Source: Nocardiopsis kunsanensis DSM 44524 (GTDB lineage Bacteria; Actinomycetota; Actinomycetes; Streptosporangiales; Streptosporangiaceae). From it: DNA of 64,000 nt. The stretch lies in assembly GCF_000340965.1 (NCBI RefSeq), contig NZ_ANAY01000011.1:1-64000 (forward strand), written 5' to 3'. Shown here one piece after another: positions 34,442-43,903 of the stretch (position 1 is the stretch's first letter; each line of letters opens with the position of its first letter). The notes under the pieces were generated by a model. It had not been told where the DNA came from. It saw only the letters and a program-made list of their open reading frames with translations, and ran no database searches. The translations under genes were made by a program, and so were the position numbers.

Positions 34442-35326
34442 ATGGAGTCGACGCAGGGACGTCCCGCGCGGCTACGGGTCGGGGTCATCGGACCCGGTCG
34501 CGTCGGATCCGTTCTCGCTCAGGCACTCGGCCGGGCAGGACACAAGGTCGTCGCGGCCGCGGCGGTCTCCGAACGTTCCCGCAGCTACGTGGAGGAGCGC
34601 CTCCCGGGCGCTCGCCTCATGGAACCCGCCCAGGTCGTGGAGGCCAGTGACCTGGTCCTGCTCACCGTGCCCGACGATGCCCTCGCCGACGTGGCCGAAG
34701 GGCTCGCCGAGACCGGCACCGATCTGCGCGGCACCATCCTCGTGCACGCCGGCGGCGCCCACGGTTACGGGGTGCTCGCACCGGCCACCGTGGCCGGTGC
34801 CCTGCCCCTGGCCCTGCACCCCGCGATGACCTTCACCGGCCGCGACGAGGACATCGACCGGCTCGCCGACTGCGCCTTCGGAGTCACCGCACCGGAGCAG
34901 CTCCGTCCCATCGCCGAGGCCCTCGTCGTCGAGATGGGAGCCGAACCGGTGTGGATCGCCGAGGACAAACGCACCCTGTACCACGCCGCCTTGGCCGGCG
35001 GGGCCAACCACCTGGTCACCCTGGTCGCCGACAGCGCCGGCCTCCTGCAGGCCGCCGGGGTACCCGAGCCCGGGCGCATGCTCGCACCGATGCTCAGCGC
35101 CGCCCTCGACAACGCCCTGCGACTGGGTATCCACGGTCTCAGCGGCCCGGTCCTGCGCGGCGACTCCGGCACCGTGGCCGGCCACATCGAACAGCTCAGG
35201 GACAACGCCCCCGAGAGCGTGGCCAGCTATGTCGAACTCGCCCGCCTCACCGCCGACCGCGCCATCACCGCCGGCCTCCTCAAACCCGAGGACGCCGCAC
35301 GCCTGCTCGACGTCCTGCGCCGCTGA
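34442..35326 (+). CDS. Rossmann-fold/DUF2520 oxidoreductase-like protein
   Basis: A 294-aa protein. The N-terminal NAD(P)-binding fold (about 9-150) has [13 protein letters not shown]. The C-terminal all-helical DUF2520 domain (about 160-285) resembles the second domain of ketopantoate and 6-phosphogluconate dehydrogenases ([14 protein letters not shown]). ATG 34442 follows GAGGGGG. It lies 94 bases upstream of panC. The context and fold suggest a reductase in pantothenate synthesis, possibly replacing PanE; this is inference from position and fold. Confidence 0.85.
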   Translation: MESTQGRPARLRVGVIGPGRVGSVLAQALGRAGHKVVAAAAVSERSRSYVEERLPGARLMEPAQVVEASDLVLLTVPDDALADVAEGLAETGTDLRGTILVHAGGAHGYGVLAPATVAGALPLALHPAMTFTGRDEDIDRLADCAFGVTAPEQLRPIAEALVVEMGAEPVWIAEDKRTLYHAALAGGANHLVTLVADSAGLLQAAGVPEPGRMLAPMLSAALDNALRLGIHGLSGPVLRGDSGTVAGHIEQLRDNAPESVASYVELARLTADRAITAGLLKPEDAARLLDVLRR

Positions 35327-35420
35327 GGAACGGACCGACCGGCTCCACGCCCCGCACCGTCGCTCCCGGACCCCGTCCACGCCCCCGACCCGGCCCCGGG
35401 CCACGACCGAGAGACCAACC

Positions 35421-36284
35421 ATGACCCCACCCACCCAGCACGGGCCCGTCGTCGCCCGTACCCCCGAGGAGCTGCGCGCCGCACTCGCCGACGCCGACGG
35501 CGTAGGCCTCGTCCCCACCATGGGCTCCCTGCACAGCGGTCACCGCAGCCTCATGCGCCTGGCCCGCGGACGAGCCGGAACGGTGGTCGTGAGCGTCTTC
35601 GTCAACCCGCTCCAGTTCGGCCCGGACGAGGACTTCGAGCACTACCCCCGCGACCTCGGGGCCGACACCCGCGTGTGCGCCGAGGAGGGCGTCGACGTGG
35701 TCTTCGCACCCGAGACGCAGACCATGTACCCCGCGCCCCAGATGGTCACCGTGGACGCCGGGACCATGGGCGAGCGCCTCGAGGGCGCCTCCCGCCCCGG
35801 GCACTTCACCGGCGTGCTCACCGTCGTGGCCAAGCTCTTCCACCTCGTGCGCCCCGACTTCGCCGTCTTCGGGGAGAAGGACGCCCAGCAGATCGCTCTC
35901 GTGCGCCGCATGGTCACCGACCTGAACCTGCCCGTGGAGATCGTCGGCGCGCCTCTCAGCCGCGACCCGGACGGCCTGGCCTCCTCCAGCCGCAACGCCT
36001 ACCTGTCCGAGCAGGAACGCACCAGCGCCCTGGCGCTCTCCCGTGCCCTCACCGCCGGACGCGAGGCCGCACCCGGCGGTGCCGAGGACGTCCGAGCCGC
36101 CTCCCGCAAGGTGCTGGATGAGGCGGCCGCGGCCGACCCGCCGGTCCGCCTCGACTACCTCGCCCTGGTCGACCCCGCGACCTTCGGTGAGGCCTCCGCC
36201 GACCACAGAGGCGAAGCGGTGCTGGCCGTGGCCGCCCGTGTGGGCGGGACCAGACTCATCGACAACACGGCGGTGCCCCTCTGA
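35421..36284 (+). CDS. panC: pantothenate synthetase
   Basis: A 287-aa enzyme joining pantoate and beta-alanine with ATP. Signatures: [10 protein letters not shown] (ATP site), [33 protein letters not shown] and [11 protein letters not shown] 35421 follows GAGAG. nadB-nadC follows after 30 bases. No panD (aspartate decarboxylase) is found next to it, although it often is in actinobacteria. Confidence 0.96.
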   Translation: MTPPTQHGPVVARTPEELRAALADADGVGLVPTMGSLHSGHRSLMRLARGRAGTVVVSVFVNPLQFGPDEDFEHYPRDLGADTRVCAEEGVDVVFAPETQTMYPAPQMVTVDAGTMGERLEGASRPGHFTGVLTVVAKLFHLVRPDFAVFGEKDAQQIALVRRMVTDLNLPVEIVGAPLSRDPDGLASSSRNAYLSEQERTSALALSRALTAGREAAPGGAEDVRAASRKVLDEAAAADPPVRLDYLALVDPATFGEASADHRGEAVLAVAARVGGTRLIDNTAVPL

Positions 36285-36314
36285 GGGCACCTTCCCCCTT
36301 ACCGAGAGAGGCTG

Positions 36315-38942
36315 ATGAACGCACCGACGCCGCCCCGCCCCGCCCGTCTCGACGCCCCTGACCCCGGGTGGTCCGTCGGTGCCGACATCGTCGTCGTCGG
36401 ATCGGGCATCGCCGGTCTGAGCACCGCCCTGGAGTACACCCGGCGATCCGGTCACGGCCGGGTCGTGCTCGTGACCAAGGACCGGCTCTCCCACGGCTCC
36501 ACCGCCTACGCCCAAGGCGGGATCGCCGCGGCCACGGCCCCCGGTGACAGCCCCGTCGCCCACATGGTCGACACCCACCTCGCCGGGGCGGGACTGTGTG
36601 ATCCCCTCGCCGTGCACGTACTCGCCACCGAGGGAGCCGATGCCCTGCGCAGGCTCATCGGCCTGGGTGCCGAATTCGACCGCTCCGAGTCCGGGGAGCT
36701 CTCCCTGACCCGGGAGGGCGGGCACCGGACCGACCGCATCGCCCACGCCGGAGGTGACGCGACCGGGGCCGAGATCCAGCGGGCCCTCGTCGATACCGCC
36801 CGCGCCGAGGAACGCATCGAGACGATCGAGCACGCCGTGGCCCTCGACGTGCTGCGCGACCCCGCGACGGGGGCCGTCGGAGGTGTGACGCTCCACGTCA
36901 TGGGCGAGGGCGAACACGGCGGTGTGGGCGCGGTCCACGCCCCGGCGGTGGTCCTGGCCAGCGGAGGGATGGGGCAGGTCTTCTCCTCGACCACGAACCC
37001 GTCCGTCTCCACCGGTGACGGTCTCGCCCTGGCCGCCCGCGCGGGGGCACGCCTACGCGACCTGGAGTTCGTCCAGTTCCACCCCACCGTTCTGTGGCTG
37101 GGCCCCGATGCGAACGGGCGCCAGCCCCTGATCTCGGAGGCCCTGCGAGGCGAGGGCGCCCGCCTCGTCGACGCCGGGGGGCGCAGCATCATGGAGGGGG
37201 TGCACGAACTCGGCGACCTGGCGCCGCGCGACGTCGTGGCACGCACCATCGCCCGTGCCATGGTCGAGGAGGGTACCGACCACGTGTACCTGGAGACCCG
37301 CCACTTCGGCCGGGATACCTGGGAACGGCGTTTCCCCACGATCCTCGCCTCCTGCCGCGAACACGGCATCGATCCACTGGAACACCCGCTGCCGGTCGCC
37401 CCGGCCGCCCACTACGGCTCCGGCGGGGTGGAGGTCGACGTGGACGGCCGGACCTCGGTGCCGGGGCTGTGGGCCGTGGGGGAGGTCTCCCGCACCGGCG
37501 TGCACGGCGCCAACCGCTTGGCGTCCAACTCCCTGCTGGAAGGTCTGGTGCAGGCCGACCGGGCCGCCGCACGCCTGGTCGAGGAACACACCGGCGGCAG
37601 GGCGCCCGCCGGCACCACCTCTGCCGCCACCGACACCGGCCCCGACCCCGAACGGCTCCCGCTCACCGACCCTGCTCTGGTCCCGCGTGTCCGCGCCCTC
37701 ATGTCCGCCCATGCGGGGGTCCTGCGCACGGGGGAAGGCCTCACCGAGCTGGTGCGCGAACTCGACACCCTCGCCCACCGGAGGGCCCCCGTCGTGCCCG
37801 ACACGGCTTCCTGGGAAGCCGCCAACCTGCTCACCGTGGCACGCATGGTGGCCTCGGCCGCCCTGCACCGCACCGAGAGCCGGGGGTCCCACCAGCGCAC
37901 CGACCATCCCGACCCGCGCCCCGACCTGCGTTCGACCGCCGTCATCGTCCGACTGGAAGGCGACACCACTGTGACCGCACTCGAGGACCGCTCCCCCTCC
38001 CTGCCACCCGCCCTCCGCGCCGAGCTCGACACGATCGCCTTCCCTCTGGCCGCAGCCGACCGCGACCCCGGCGCCCGGGCCGACTTCGCGCTGCCCTGGA
38101 CAGCGCCCCACCGGTCCCACCTGGACCTGGTCCGCCGTGCCTTGGCCGAGGACCTCACCGCCGGACCCGGTATCGACGTGACGACCGTGGCCACCATCCC
38201 CGCCGACCAGGTCCGCACCGGTCACGTGGCCGCCCGCGCCGACGGCACCGTCAGCGGGCTCGCCCTCGCCGAACTGGTGTTCTGGCTCGTGGCCGACGGT
38301 GCGGTGGAGGTTGGGCGCCGTGCCTCCGACGGCGACCGGGTCCGCCGCGGCGACGTCCTCATGACCGTCACCGCACGCACCCGTGACCTGCTCACCGCCG
38401 AGCGCACCGCCCTCAACCTGCTCACCCACATGTCCGGTACCGCCACCGCCACCCGACGCTGGGTCGACGCCGTGGCCGGGACCGGGGCACGCGTGCGCGA
38501 CAGCCGCAAGACCCGCCCCGGCCTGCGTGCCCTGGACAAGTACGCCGTACGCTGCGGTGGAGGCATCAACCACCGGTACGGCCTCAGCGACGCCGGCCTC
38601 GTCAAGGACAACCACGTCGTGGCAGCCGGAGGCGTCGGTGCGGCCGTGCGCGCGATCCGCGAGCGTTTCCCCGACCTCCCCCTGGAGGTCGAGGTCGACC
38701 GTATCGACCAGGTCGAGGAGGCCCTCCAGGCCGGTTCCGAGGAGATCCTCCTGGACAACTTCGCCCCCGCCGACCTGCGCAAGGCCGTGGAACTCGTCGA
38801 CGGCCGCGCTCTCCTGGAAGCGTCCGGGGGCCTGACCCTGGACGTGGCCGCCGAGGTCGCCGCCACCGGTGTGGACCTCCTCGCCGTCGGAGGTCTGACG
38901 CACTCCAGTCCCGCGCTGGACATCGCCCTGGACCTGGCCTGA
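36315..38942 (+). CDS. nadB-nadC: fused L-aspartate oxidase / nicotinate-nucleotide pyrophosphorylase
   Basis: An 875-aa single frame covering two steps of de novo NAD synthesis. Residues about 20-530 are NadB: FAD motif GSGIAG (29-34), HGSTAYAQGGIAAA, and HGANRLASNSLLEGL. Residues about 600-875 are NadC (quinolinate phosphoribosyltransferase): LAEDL near the start, RDSRKTRPGLR, CGGGINHRYGLSD and EVEVD...EILLDNF. NadA, which supplies quinolinate together with NadB, is not in the window. The junction (about 535-600) is a loose Pro/Asp/Ala linker. A GGAAGG ribosome-like site at 37955-37960 stands ten bases before an in-frame GTG (37971, codon 553), so NadC may also be made alone. No frame error is seen. 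ATG 36315 follows GAGAGAGGC. Confidence 0.93.
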   Translation: MNAPTPPRPARLDAPDPGWSVGADIVVVGSGIAGLSTALEYTRRSGHGRVVLVTKDRLSHGSTAYAQGGIAAATAPGDSPVAHMVDTHLAGAGLCDPLAVHVLATEGADALRRLIGLGAEFDRSESGELSLTREGGHRTDRIAHAGGDATGAEIQRALVDTARAEERIETIEHAVALDVLRDPATGAVGGVTLHVMGEGEHGGVGAVHAPAVVLASGGMGQVFSSTTNPSVSTGDGLALAARAGARLRDLEFVQFHPTVLWLGPDANGRQPLISEALRGEGARLVDAGGRSIMEGVHELGDLAPRDVVARTIARAMVEEGTDHVYLETRHFGRDTWERRFPTILASCREHGIDPLEHPLPVAPAAHYGSGGVEVDVDGRTSVPGLWAVGEVSRTGVHGANRLASNSLLEGLVQADRAAARLVEEHTGGRAPAGTTSAATDTGPDPERLPLTDPALVPRVRALMSAHAGVLRTGEGLTELVRELDTLAHRRAPVVPDTASWEAANLLTVARMVASAALHRTESRGSHQRTDHPDPRPDLRSTAVIVRLEGDTTVTALEDRSPSLPPALRAELDTIAFPLAAADRDPGARADFALPWTAPHRSHLDLVRRALAEDLTAGPGIDVTTVATIPADQVRTGHVAARADGTVSGLALAELVFWLVADGAVEVGRRASDGDRVRRGDVLMTVTARTRDLLTAERTALNLLTHMSGTATATRRWVDAVAGTGARVRDSRKTRPGLRALDKYAVRCGGGINHRYGLSDAGLVKDNHVVAAGGVGAAVRAIRERFPDLPLEVEVDRIDQVEEALQAGSEEILLDNFAPADLRKAVELVDGRALLEASGGLTLDVAAEVAATGVDLLAVGGLTHSSPALDIALDLA

Positions 38943-39007
38943 GGGGTCCTGTTGGTGGAAGATTCCTGGGAAACACGTCACTTCGACCACGGATGAGGGT
39001 CCACAGA

Positions 39008-39790
39008 ATGCTGCTCGCGATCGACGTCGGCAACTCCGAGACGGTCCTCGGCCTCTTCGACGCCGAAGAGCTCGTCGAACACTGGAGAGTGGGCACCGAC
39101 ACCCGCCGCACCGCCGACGAGTGGGCGGTGGTGCTCAACGGGCTCGTGGCCGGAAGTGCCATGACCGGCCCCGACGGCATCGACGGTATCGCCCTGTGCT
39201 GTTCGGTGCCCTCGGTCCAGCACGAGATGCGGGAGATGTTCCGGCGCGCGTTCGGGGACGTGCCTGCGGTCATCGTCGAACCGGGTGTGCGCACCGGGGT
39301 GCCGATCCGGATGGACAACCCCAAGGAGGTCGGCAGCGACCGGATCGTCAACGCCCTGGCCGCCGGCCACCTCTACGGCGGCCCGAGCGTGGTCGCCGAC
39401 TTCGGCACGGCCACCACCTTCGACGCGGTGAGCAGCAAGGGTGAGTACGTGGGCGGTGCCATCGCTCCGGGTATCGACATCTCCGTGGACGCCCTCTCCC
39501 AGCGGGGCGCCCAACTCCACATGGTCGAGATCGTGCGTCCGCGTGCGGCGATCGCCAAGAACACCACCGAGGCGCTGCGCTCGGGCATCGTCTACGGGTT
39601 CGCCGGACAGGTGGACGGGATCGTCGACCGTATGGTCACCGAGCTCTCCGACAACCCCGACAACGTCACCGTGGTGGCCACCGGGGGCCTCGCCGGCACG
39701 GTCGTGGGGGAGTGCGAGACCGTGGACGTCCACGAACCCTGGCTCACGCTCATCGGACTGCGCCTGGTCTTCGAACGCAACTCCTCCTGA
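39008..39790 (+). CDS. coaX: type III pantothenate kinase
   Basis: A 260-aa enzyme that phosphorylates pantothenate, the first step of CoA synthesis. ASKHA-fold motifs: AIDVGNSETVLGLF at the start, GSDRIVNALAA, DFGTATTFD and GGAIAPGI. ATG 39008 is preferred over 38993 because GAGGG lies eight bases before it. It closes the panC-nadBC-coaX series. lysS starts 56 bases later with its own promoter box. Confidence 0.95.
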   Translation: MLLAIDVGNSETVLGLFDAEELVEHWRVGTDTRRTADEWAVVLNGLVAGSAMTGPDGIDGIALCCSVPSVQHEMREMFRRAFGDVPAVIVEPGVRTGVPIRMDNPKEVGSDRIVNALAAGHLYGGPSVVADFGTATTFDAVSSKGEYVGGAIAPGIDISVDALSQRGAQLHMVEIVRPRAAIAKNTTEALRSGIVYGFAGQVDGIVDRMVTELSDNPDNVTVVATGGLAGTVVGECETVDVHEPWLTLIGLRLVFERNSS

Positions 39791-39846
39791 GCCGGCTCCG
39801 GCGGCCCCGGTCGGCCGGGGCCCGGAACGCCGGTAGGATCGTGCGC

Positions 39847-41349
39847 GTGAATGACGCGCACGATGACACCTACGACGACCTGCCCGAACAGATGCGTGTC
39901 CGGCGGCAGAAGCTGGACCGTCTACGGGAGGAGGGCACCGACCCCTTCCCTGTGACTTTCCCCCGTGACACGTCGATCGGCACCGTGCGTGACAAACACC
40001 AGGGCCTGGAGGCCGACACGGGCACCGGTGTCCATGTCGCGATCGCCGGACGTGTCATGCTCTACCGCACCGGAGGCAAGCTCTGCTTCGCCACCCTGCG
40101 CGACGAGAGCGGCGACATCCAGATCATGTTGTCCCTGGACAAGGTCGGCAAGGAGCGTCTGGACGCCTGGAAGGCCGACATCGACCTCGGCGACCACGTC
40201 GGCGTGGAGGGCGAGGTCATCACCTCCCGCCGCGGCGAGCTGTCGATCATGGTCGAGTCCTGGAGGCTGACGGCCAAGTGCCTGCGTCCGCTCCCGGAGA
40301 AGCACAAGGGCCTGACCGACCCCGAGGCCCGGGTGCGCCAACGCTACGTCGACCTCATCGTCAACCCCGAGTCGCAGGAAATGGTGCGCCGCCGCTCGGC
40401 CGCCATCCGTGCGATCCGGGAGGGGCTCAACACCCGTGACTTCATCGAGGTCGAGACCCCCATGCTCATGGGGGTGCACGGTGGTGCCACGGCGCGCCCC
40501 TTCACCACCCACATCAACGCCTACGACATGGACCTCTACCTGCGCATCGCGCCGGAACTGTCCCTCAAGCGCCTGGTCGTGGGCGGCCTGGAGAAGGTCT
40601 TCGAGGTCAACCGGAACTTCCGGAACGAGGGAGCGGACTCCACGCACAACCCCGAGTTCACGATGTTGGAGTTCTACCAGGCCTACGCCGATTACAACGT
40701 GATGGCGGACGTGACCCGCGACATCATCCAGGAGGCCGCCCGGGCCGCGTTCGGCTCGGCCGAGATCGAGCGCGACGGGGTCGTCTACGACCTGAGTGGA
40801 CAGTGGCCACAGGTCACTCTGTACGGAGCCGTCTCCGAGGCGCTGGGCGCCGAGGTGGACCCGCGTACACCGGTCGAGGAGGTCCAGCGGCTGGCCGAGG
40901 CCGAGGGCGTGGAGTTCGACCCTGCCTGGGGCCAGGGCAAGCTCGTCGAGCACGTCTTCGAGGAGCTGGTCGAGCACACGATCATGCAGCCCACGTTCGT
41001 GCGCGACTACCCGGTCGAGACCAGCCCGCTCACCCGTCAGCACCGCGAGGACCCGCTGCTCACCGAGAAGTGGGACCTCATCGGTTTCGGCATGGAGATG
41101 GGCACCGGCTATTCCGAGCTGGTCGACCCGGTCGAGCAGCGCCGCCGTCTCACCGAGCAGTCGATGATGGCGGCCGAGGGCGACCCAGAGGCGATGCAGC
41201 TCGACGAGGACTTCCTGCGTGCGCTGGAGTACGGGATGCCGCCCTCCGGCGGTGTGGGCGTGGGCATCGACCGGCTGCTCATGGCCTTCACCGGCAAGAA
41301 CATCCGTGAGACCGTCCTCTTCCCGATCGTCAAGCCCGACGGGGACTGA
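39847..41349 (+). CDS. lysS: lysyl-tRNA synthetase, class II
   Basis: A 500-aa enzyme charging tRNA-Lys. The N-terminal OB-fold binds the anticodon (about 55-150). The class II catalytic core shows motif 2 FRNEGADSTHNPEF (starting Phe258) and motif 3 GVGVGIDR (ending Arg476). GTG 39847 is seven bases after TAGGAT (39834-39839) with no ribosome site, so it is leaderless; GTG 39841 is in frame but too close to the box. Confidence 0.97.
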   Translation: MNDAHDDTYDDLPEQMRVRRQKLDRLREEGTDPFPVTFPRDTSIGTVRDKHQGLEADTGTGVHVAIAGRVMLYRTGGKLCFATLRDESGDIQIMLSLDKVGKERLDAWKADIDLGDHVGVEGEVITSRRGELSIMVESWRLTAKCLRPLPEKHKGLTDPEARVRQRYVDLIVNPESQEMVRRRSAAIRAIREGLNTRDFIEVETPMLMGVHGGATARPFTTHINAYDMDLYLRIAPELSLKRLVVGGLEKVFEVNRNFRNEGADSTHNPEFTMLEFYQAYADYNVMADVTRDIIQEAARAAFGSAEIERDGVVYDLSGQWPQVTLYGAVSEALGAEVDPRTPVEEVQRLAEAEGVEFDPAWGQGKLVEHVFEELVEHTIMQPTFVRDYPVETSPLTRQHREDPLLTEKWDLIGFGMEMGTGYSELVDPVEQRRRLTEQSMMAAEGDPEAMQLDEDFLRALEYGMPPSGGVGVGIDRLLMAFTGKNIRETVLFPIVKPDGD

Positions 41350-41368
41350 GAACGGCGTACGGACGACC

Positions 41369-41459
41369 GCCCCGGGGACGTGTCGGGTGCCACACGGTGG
41401 CATCTCACTTTTCGGCCCTGCTGTCTCGCCCCGTGGTCAGAGCAGGGTGTCCCCGGGGC
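41369..41459 (+). ncRNA. branched inverted-repeat structure after lysS (terminator or structured RNA)
   Basis: The outer stem 41369-41379/41449-41459 is 11 perfect base pairs. Inside are a 6-bp hairpin 41388-41393/41397-41402 with a 3-base loop, and a 7-bp stem 41416-41422/41441-41447. TTTTT follows at 41470-41474. It starts 20 bases after lysS. The multibranched fold is more elaborate than the other terminators here, so a regulatory RNA is possible. Confidence 0.45.
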
Positions 41460-41611
41460 CAGTTCGTCATTTTTCCCGGTCATGGGGTATACGTGGCCCC
41501 CGCCGGTGAATGAAGATTATTCACGCAGGTCACCATCGGCGCTGGTCGTTTTCTCCACCCCGGGTGTAACGCAACGTCTTGACCTGGACACACATGGTAA
41601 TTTATCGGGTC

Positions 41612-41640
41612 TTGACGGTCGGAACTCCTCGGCCTAGCGT
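41612..41640 (+). promoter_or_regulatory. sigma-70-type promoter upstream of the HTH regulator
   Basis: TTGACG (41612-41617) and TAGCGT (41635-41640) are separated by exactly 17 bases, the best -35/-10 pair seen in the window. The start would be near 41647, leaving about 300 bases of leader before GTG 41949. Another TTGACC lies at 41579-41584. Confidence 0.65.
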
Positions 41641-41948
41641 GCTGATTGGCGGACTTCGGTCCGCTCGATTGCCTAAGTGGAAAAAGACCGACGGTGGACG
41701 AGCCCCGGGCCGGGTCAGTGTCCTTCCCGGACTCGTGCACGCCGAACGCCCCTACTTGTGAGCTGACCGTCCCAGTTCACGGCCACGGGGTGTACGGGCT
41801 CCGTCGTGCCCGCATCCAGCTCACCTGCCCTGTGCCAGAGGAACGGTGGTCCGGGTGCGAGCCGGTGGACAGAACCGGACCGAGCCCGTCGGCATCCACA
41901 CAGGTGACGAGTTGTTGTTCCGCACTCACATGGATGAGGGAGGACGGA

Positions 41949-42272
41949 GTGGAACAGGCCACACTCGTACGACGTACTGCAGAGGACCAGGAGGCTCCCG
42001 CGCCCCGGGAGCACCGAGAGAACGTGGTGCCTCTCCAGGCCCGGACGAGCGAAACCGCGCTGAGCAGTACCTACACCCCGGTCGAACTGAACCGCGAGGA
42101 ACTGGAACTGCTGGCCGAGATCGCCACCGGGGTGACCACCGAGGTGGCCGCCCGGCATCTGGAGCTGAGCGCCCGTACGTTGCGCCGTCGCATCCGCAAC
42201 ATCTGCGACGTGCTCGGAGTGAACACGCCCATCGAAGCGGTCGTGTGGGCCGCGCGGCGTCAGTTGATCTGA
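41949..42272 (+). CDS. stand-alone LuxR-type HTH regulator
   Basis: A 107-aa protein. The C-terminal half (about 47-107) has a LuxR/FixJ-like helix-turn-helix: LNREELELLAEIATGVTTEV, then AARHLELSARTLRRRIRNIC and a final helix ending AARRQLI. No receiver or ligand domain is present, and the N-terminus is short and polar. GTG 41949 follows GGGAGG by five bases; ATG 41934 and a frame open to 41646 are alternatives. The promoter lies 300 bases upstream, so a regulatory leader may exist. The target is unknown. Confidence 0.75.
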   Translation: MEQATLVRRTAEDQEAPAPREHRENVVPLQARTSETALSSTYTPVELNREELELLAEIATGVTTEVAARHLELSARTLRRRIRNICDVLGVNTPIEAVVWAARRQLI

Positions 42273-42431
42273 TGCGGTCCCGGCACGGGGCCGGGACCGA
42301 GCCACGGGCATATCCGGAACCGCTGCACGCCCGCTGCGTACCGTCCGCCGAGAGTCTGCGCCTGCCGCCCCGAGAGCGGCAGGGCGCACCGGTGGGAACG
42401 GAGGCCGCCGGGGGCATAGTCTGGTCCGGCT

Positions 42432-43064
42432 ATGCCCGTTCGTCATGTTCAGGTGCGCCGTGCGCGCACGAGCGATGTGGTCCACATCCGCCGGCTCGTC
42501 GACACCTACACCGCCGACCGCCGTGTGCTGACCAAGAGCACCGTCAACCTCTACGAGGACATACAGGAGTTCTGGATCGCCGAGGCCGAGGAGGCCCCCG
42601 GAGATCTCCCCGCCGACGCCCCGGAGGCCTCACACGGGCAGGGGGCCGGCGGGCCCGGTGAGCGGCGTGCGGCCCCCCGGACCGAACGCCGCGTCGTGGG
42701 TTGCGGCGCCCTCCATGTGCTCTGGGAGGACCTGGCGGAGGTCCGTACCGTCGCCGTGGACCCCACACTGCGCGGTTTCGGCGTGGGGCACCGCATCGTC
42801 TCCGTCCTCTTGGACACCGCGAGAGAGCTCGGAGTGAGCCGTGTGTTCTGCCTGACATTCGAGACAGGATTCTTCGCCGCACACGGGTTCTCACCGATCC
42901 GGGGGACCCCCGTACAGGGCCGTGTCTACGAGGAACTGCTCCGTTCCTATGACGAGGGCGTGGCCGAATTCCTCGACCTCGAGCGCGTCAAACCCAACAC
43001 ACTCGGGAACACCAGGATGCTCGTGCACCTCGACCAGGCCCCGCACCGGACGGACGATCGCTAA
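42432..43064 (+). CDS. GNAT acetyltransferase (amino-acid N-acetyltransferase type)
   Basis: A 210-aa GNAT protein: VRRARTSDVVHIRRLVD start, then AEVRTVAVDPTLRGFGVGHRIVSVL (acetyl-CoA binding), VFCLTFETGFFAAHGF and a C-terminal region. It resembles short ArgA-like N-acetylglutamate synthases common next to lsr2/clpC in actinobacteria. A low-complexity insert (about residues 54-88, PADAPEASHGQGAGGPGERR) interrupts the fold between the first helices and the core. TAGTCT (42417-42422) lies nine bases before ATG, so it may be leaderless. The specific substrate is inferred. Confidence 0.82.
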   Translation: MPVRHVQVRRARTSDVVHIRRLVDTYTADRRVLTKSTVNLYEDIQEFWIAEAEEAPGDLPADAPEASHGQGAGGPGERRAAPRTERRVVGCGALHVLWEDLAEVRTVAVDPTLRGFGVGHRIVSVLLDTARELGVSRVFCLTFETGFFAAHGFSPIRGTPVQGRVYEELLRSYDEGVAEFLDLERVKPNTLGNTRMLVHLDQAPHRTDDR

Positions 43065-43420
43065 TCACCACCGGGTGGTATCGGGGCGGAAGAGGGCGGG
43101 TAATGTGGTCCTGCGTTCGCCGGTGGTGCCGACAGGCACTCGAGTTCACCGCCCGTGGCCGGACCCGTGTATTTCGGGAAGGCCGATCATGGAGACCGGC
43201 CCTGCCCGCCGTTGAGCGGGTACACGACCGGACATTGACGGTGATCGGGTTCGCCGGGGGCGGAGTCCGGTGCGTCCGATGACAAACCAGGGATCGGCCG
43301 GACCGAGCGTCTCGGGTCATGGTTTGCCCGGCTCGTCGGCGTCGGCCCCCCAGGAGTGCCCCGACCCTCGGTCGGGTATTTGCTGCGATAAGTGACAACC
43401 GGGAAGGGCGGGCCGCTTCG
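43065..43420. other. 356-base stretch without a supported gene
   Basis: No frame with convincing coding pattern or ribosome site was found between the GNAT stop and the next small gene. The right end holds GGAAGGG at about 43402-43408. Confidence 0.5.
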
Positions 43421-43699
43421 ATGGGTGACTTTTTCTCATCACTGCTTCCCCCTGGTCTCATCGATGTATTGTCGGCGTTGCTCCCGCCGGTGGTGGTCGG
43501 TGGCACCTTCTGCTTCTTCATCATCAAGATCCTGCGGAACGAGATGGCTCCGCGGCGGAGTGACGGAAGCCTGGTCGGCAAGGGAACCGACTCCGGTGAT
43601 GAGAGCGATCGAGACGCTGCCGAGTCCGGAGATGCCGCCACGGCGAACGAGGCATCTAATGCCGGGGACGGGGAACGCGCGGATTCCGACGGGCGTTGA
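43421..43699 (+). CDS. small single-helix membrane protein with acidic tail
   Basis: A 92-aa protein. Residues 1-35 include a hydrophobic helix (LSALLPPVVVGGTFCFFIIK), then KILRNEMAPRR and a 45-residue Asp/Ala/Ser-rich tail (DESDRDAAESGDAATANEAS). ATG 43421 has GGAAGGG at a longish spacing (12). No family is recognised. It lies between argA-like and lsr2. Confidence 0.6.
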   Translation: MGDFFSSLLPPGLIDVLSALLPPVVVGGTFCFFIIKILRNEMAPRRSDGSLVGKGTDSGDESDRDAAESGDAATANEASNAGDGERADSDGR

Positions 43700-43858
43700 T
43701 ACGGTAACCGGTCGACCCCGTCCGGGACTCGGTCCGCAGGTGAGCTGCGTATGGGGCCCGTCGTGCCGCCGTGGTGCGCCCCTCCGAAACCTCGGGGCCA
43801 AGTCATGATGATTTCTGGCACGCCGGGAATTGTCTTCTGCGTTCTTCCGAGATAGCTT

Positions 43859-43864
43859 TATATT
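43859..43864 (+). promoter_or_regulatory. -10 box of lsr2
   Basis: TATATT stands in an AT-rich patch 39 bases before the lsr2 start. The matching -35 is weak. Transcription would start near 43871. Confidence 0.45.
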
Positions 43865-43903
43865 CAGGTGTGGAGACACCGCGCTTCTGAAAGGTTTGAT
43901 TCC

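Noticed and set aside
41646..41948. N-terminal extension of the HTH regulator, in frame and open.
   Set aside because: Starts with TTG without a ribosome site and has poor coding character; GTG 41949 has a strong site. Kept as an alternative only.
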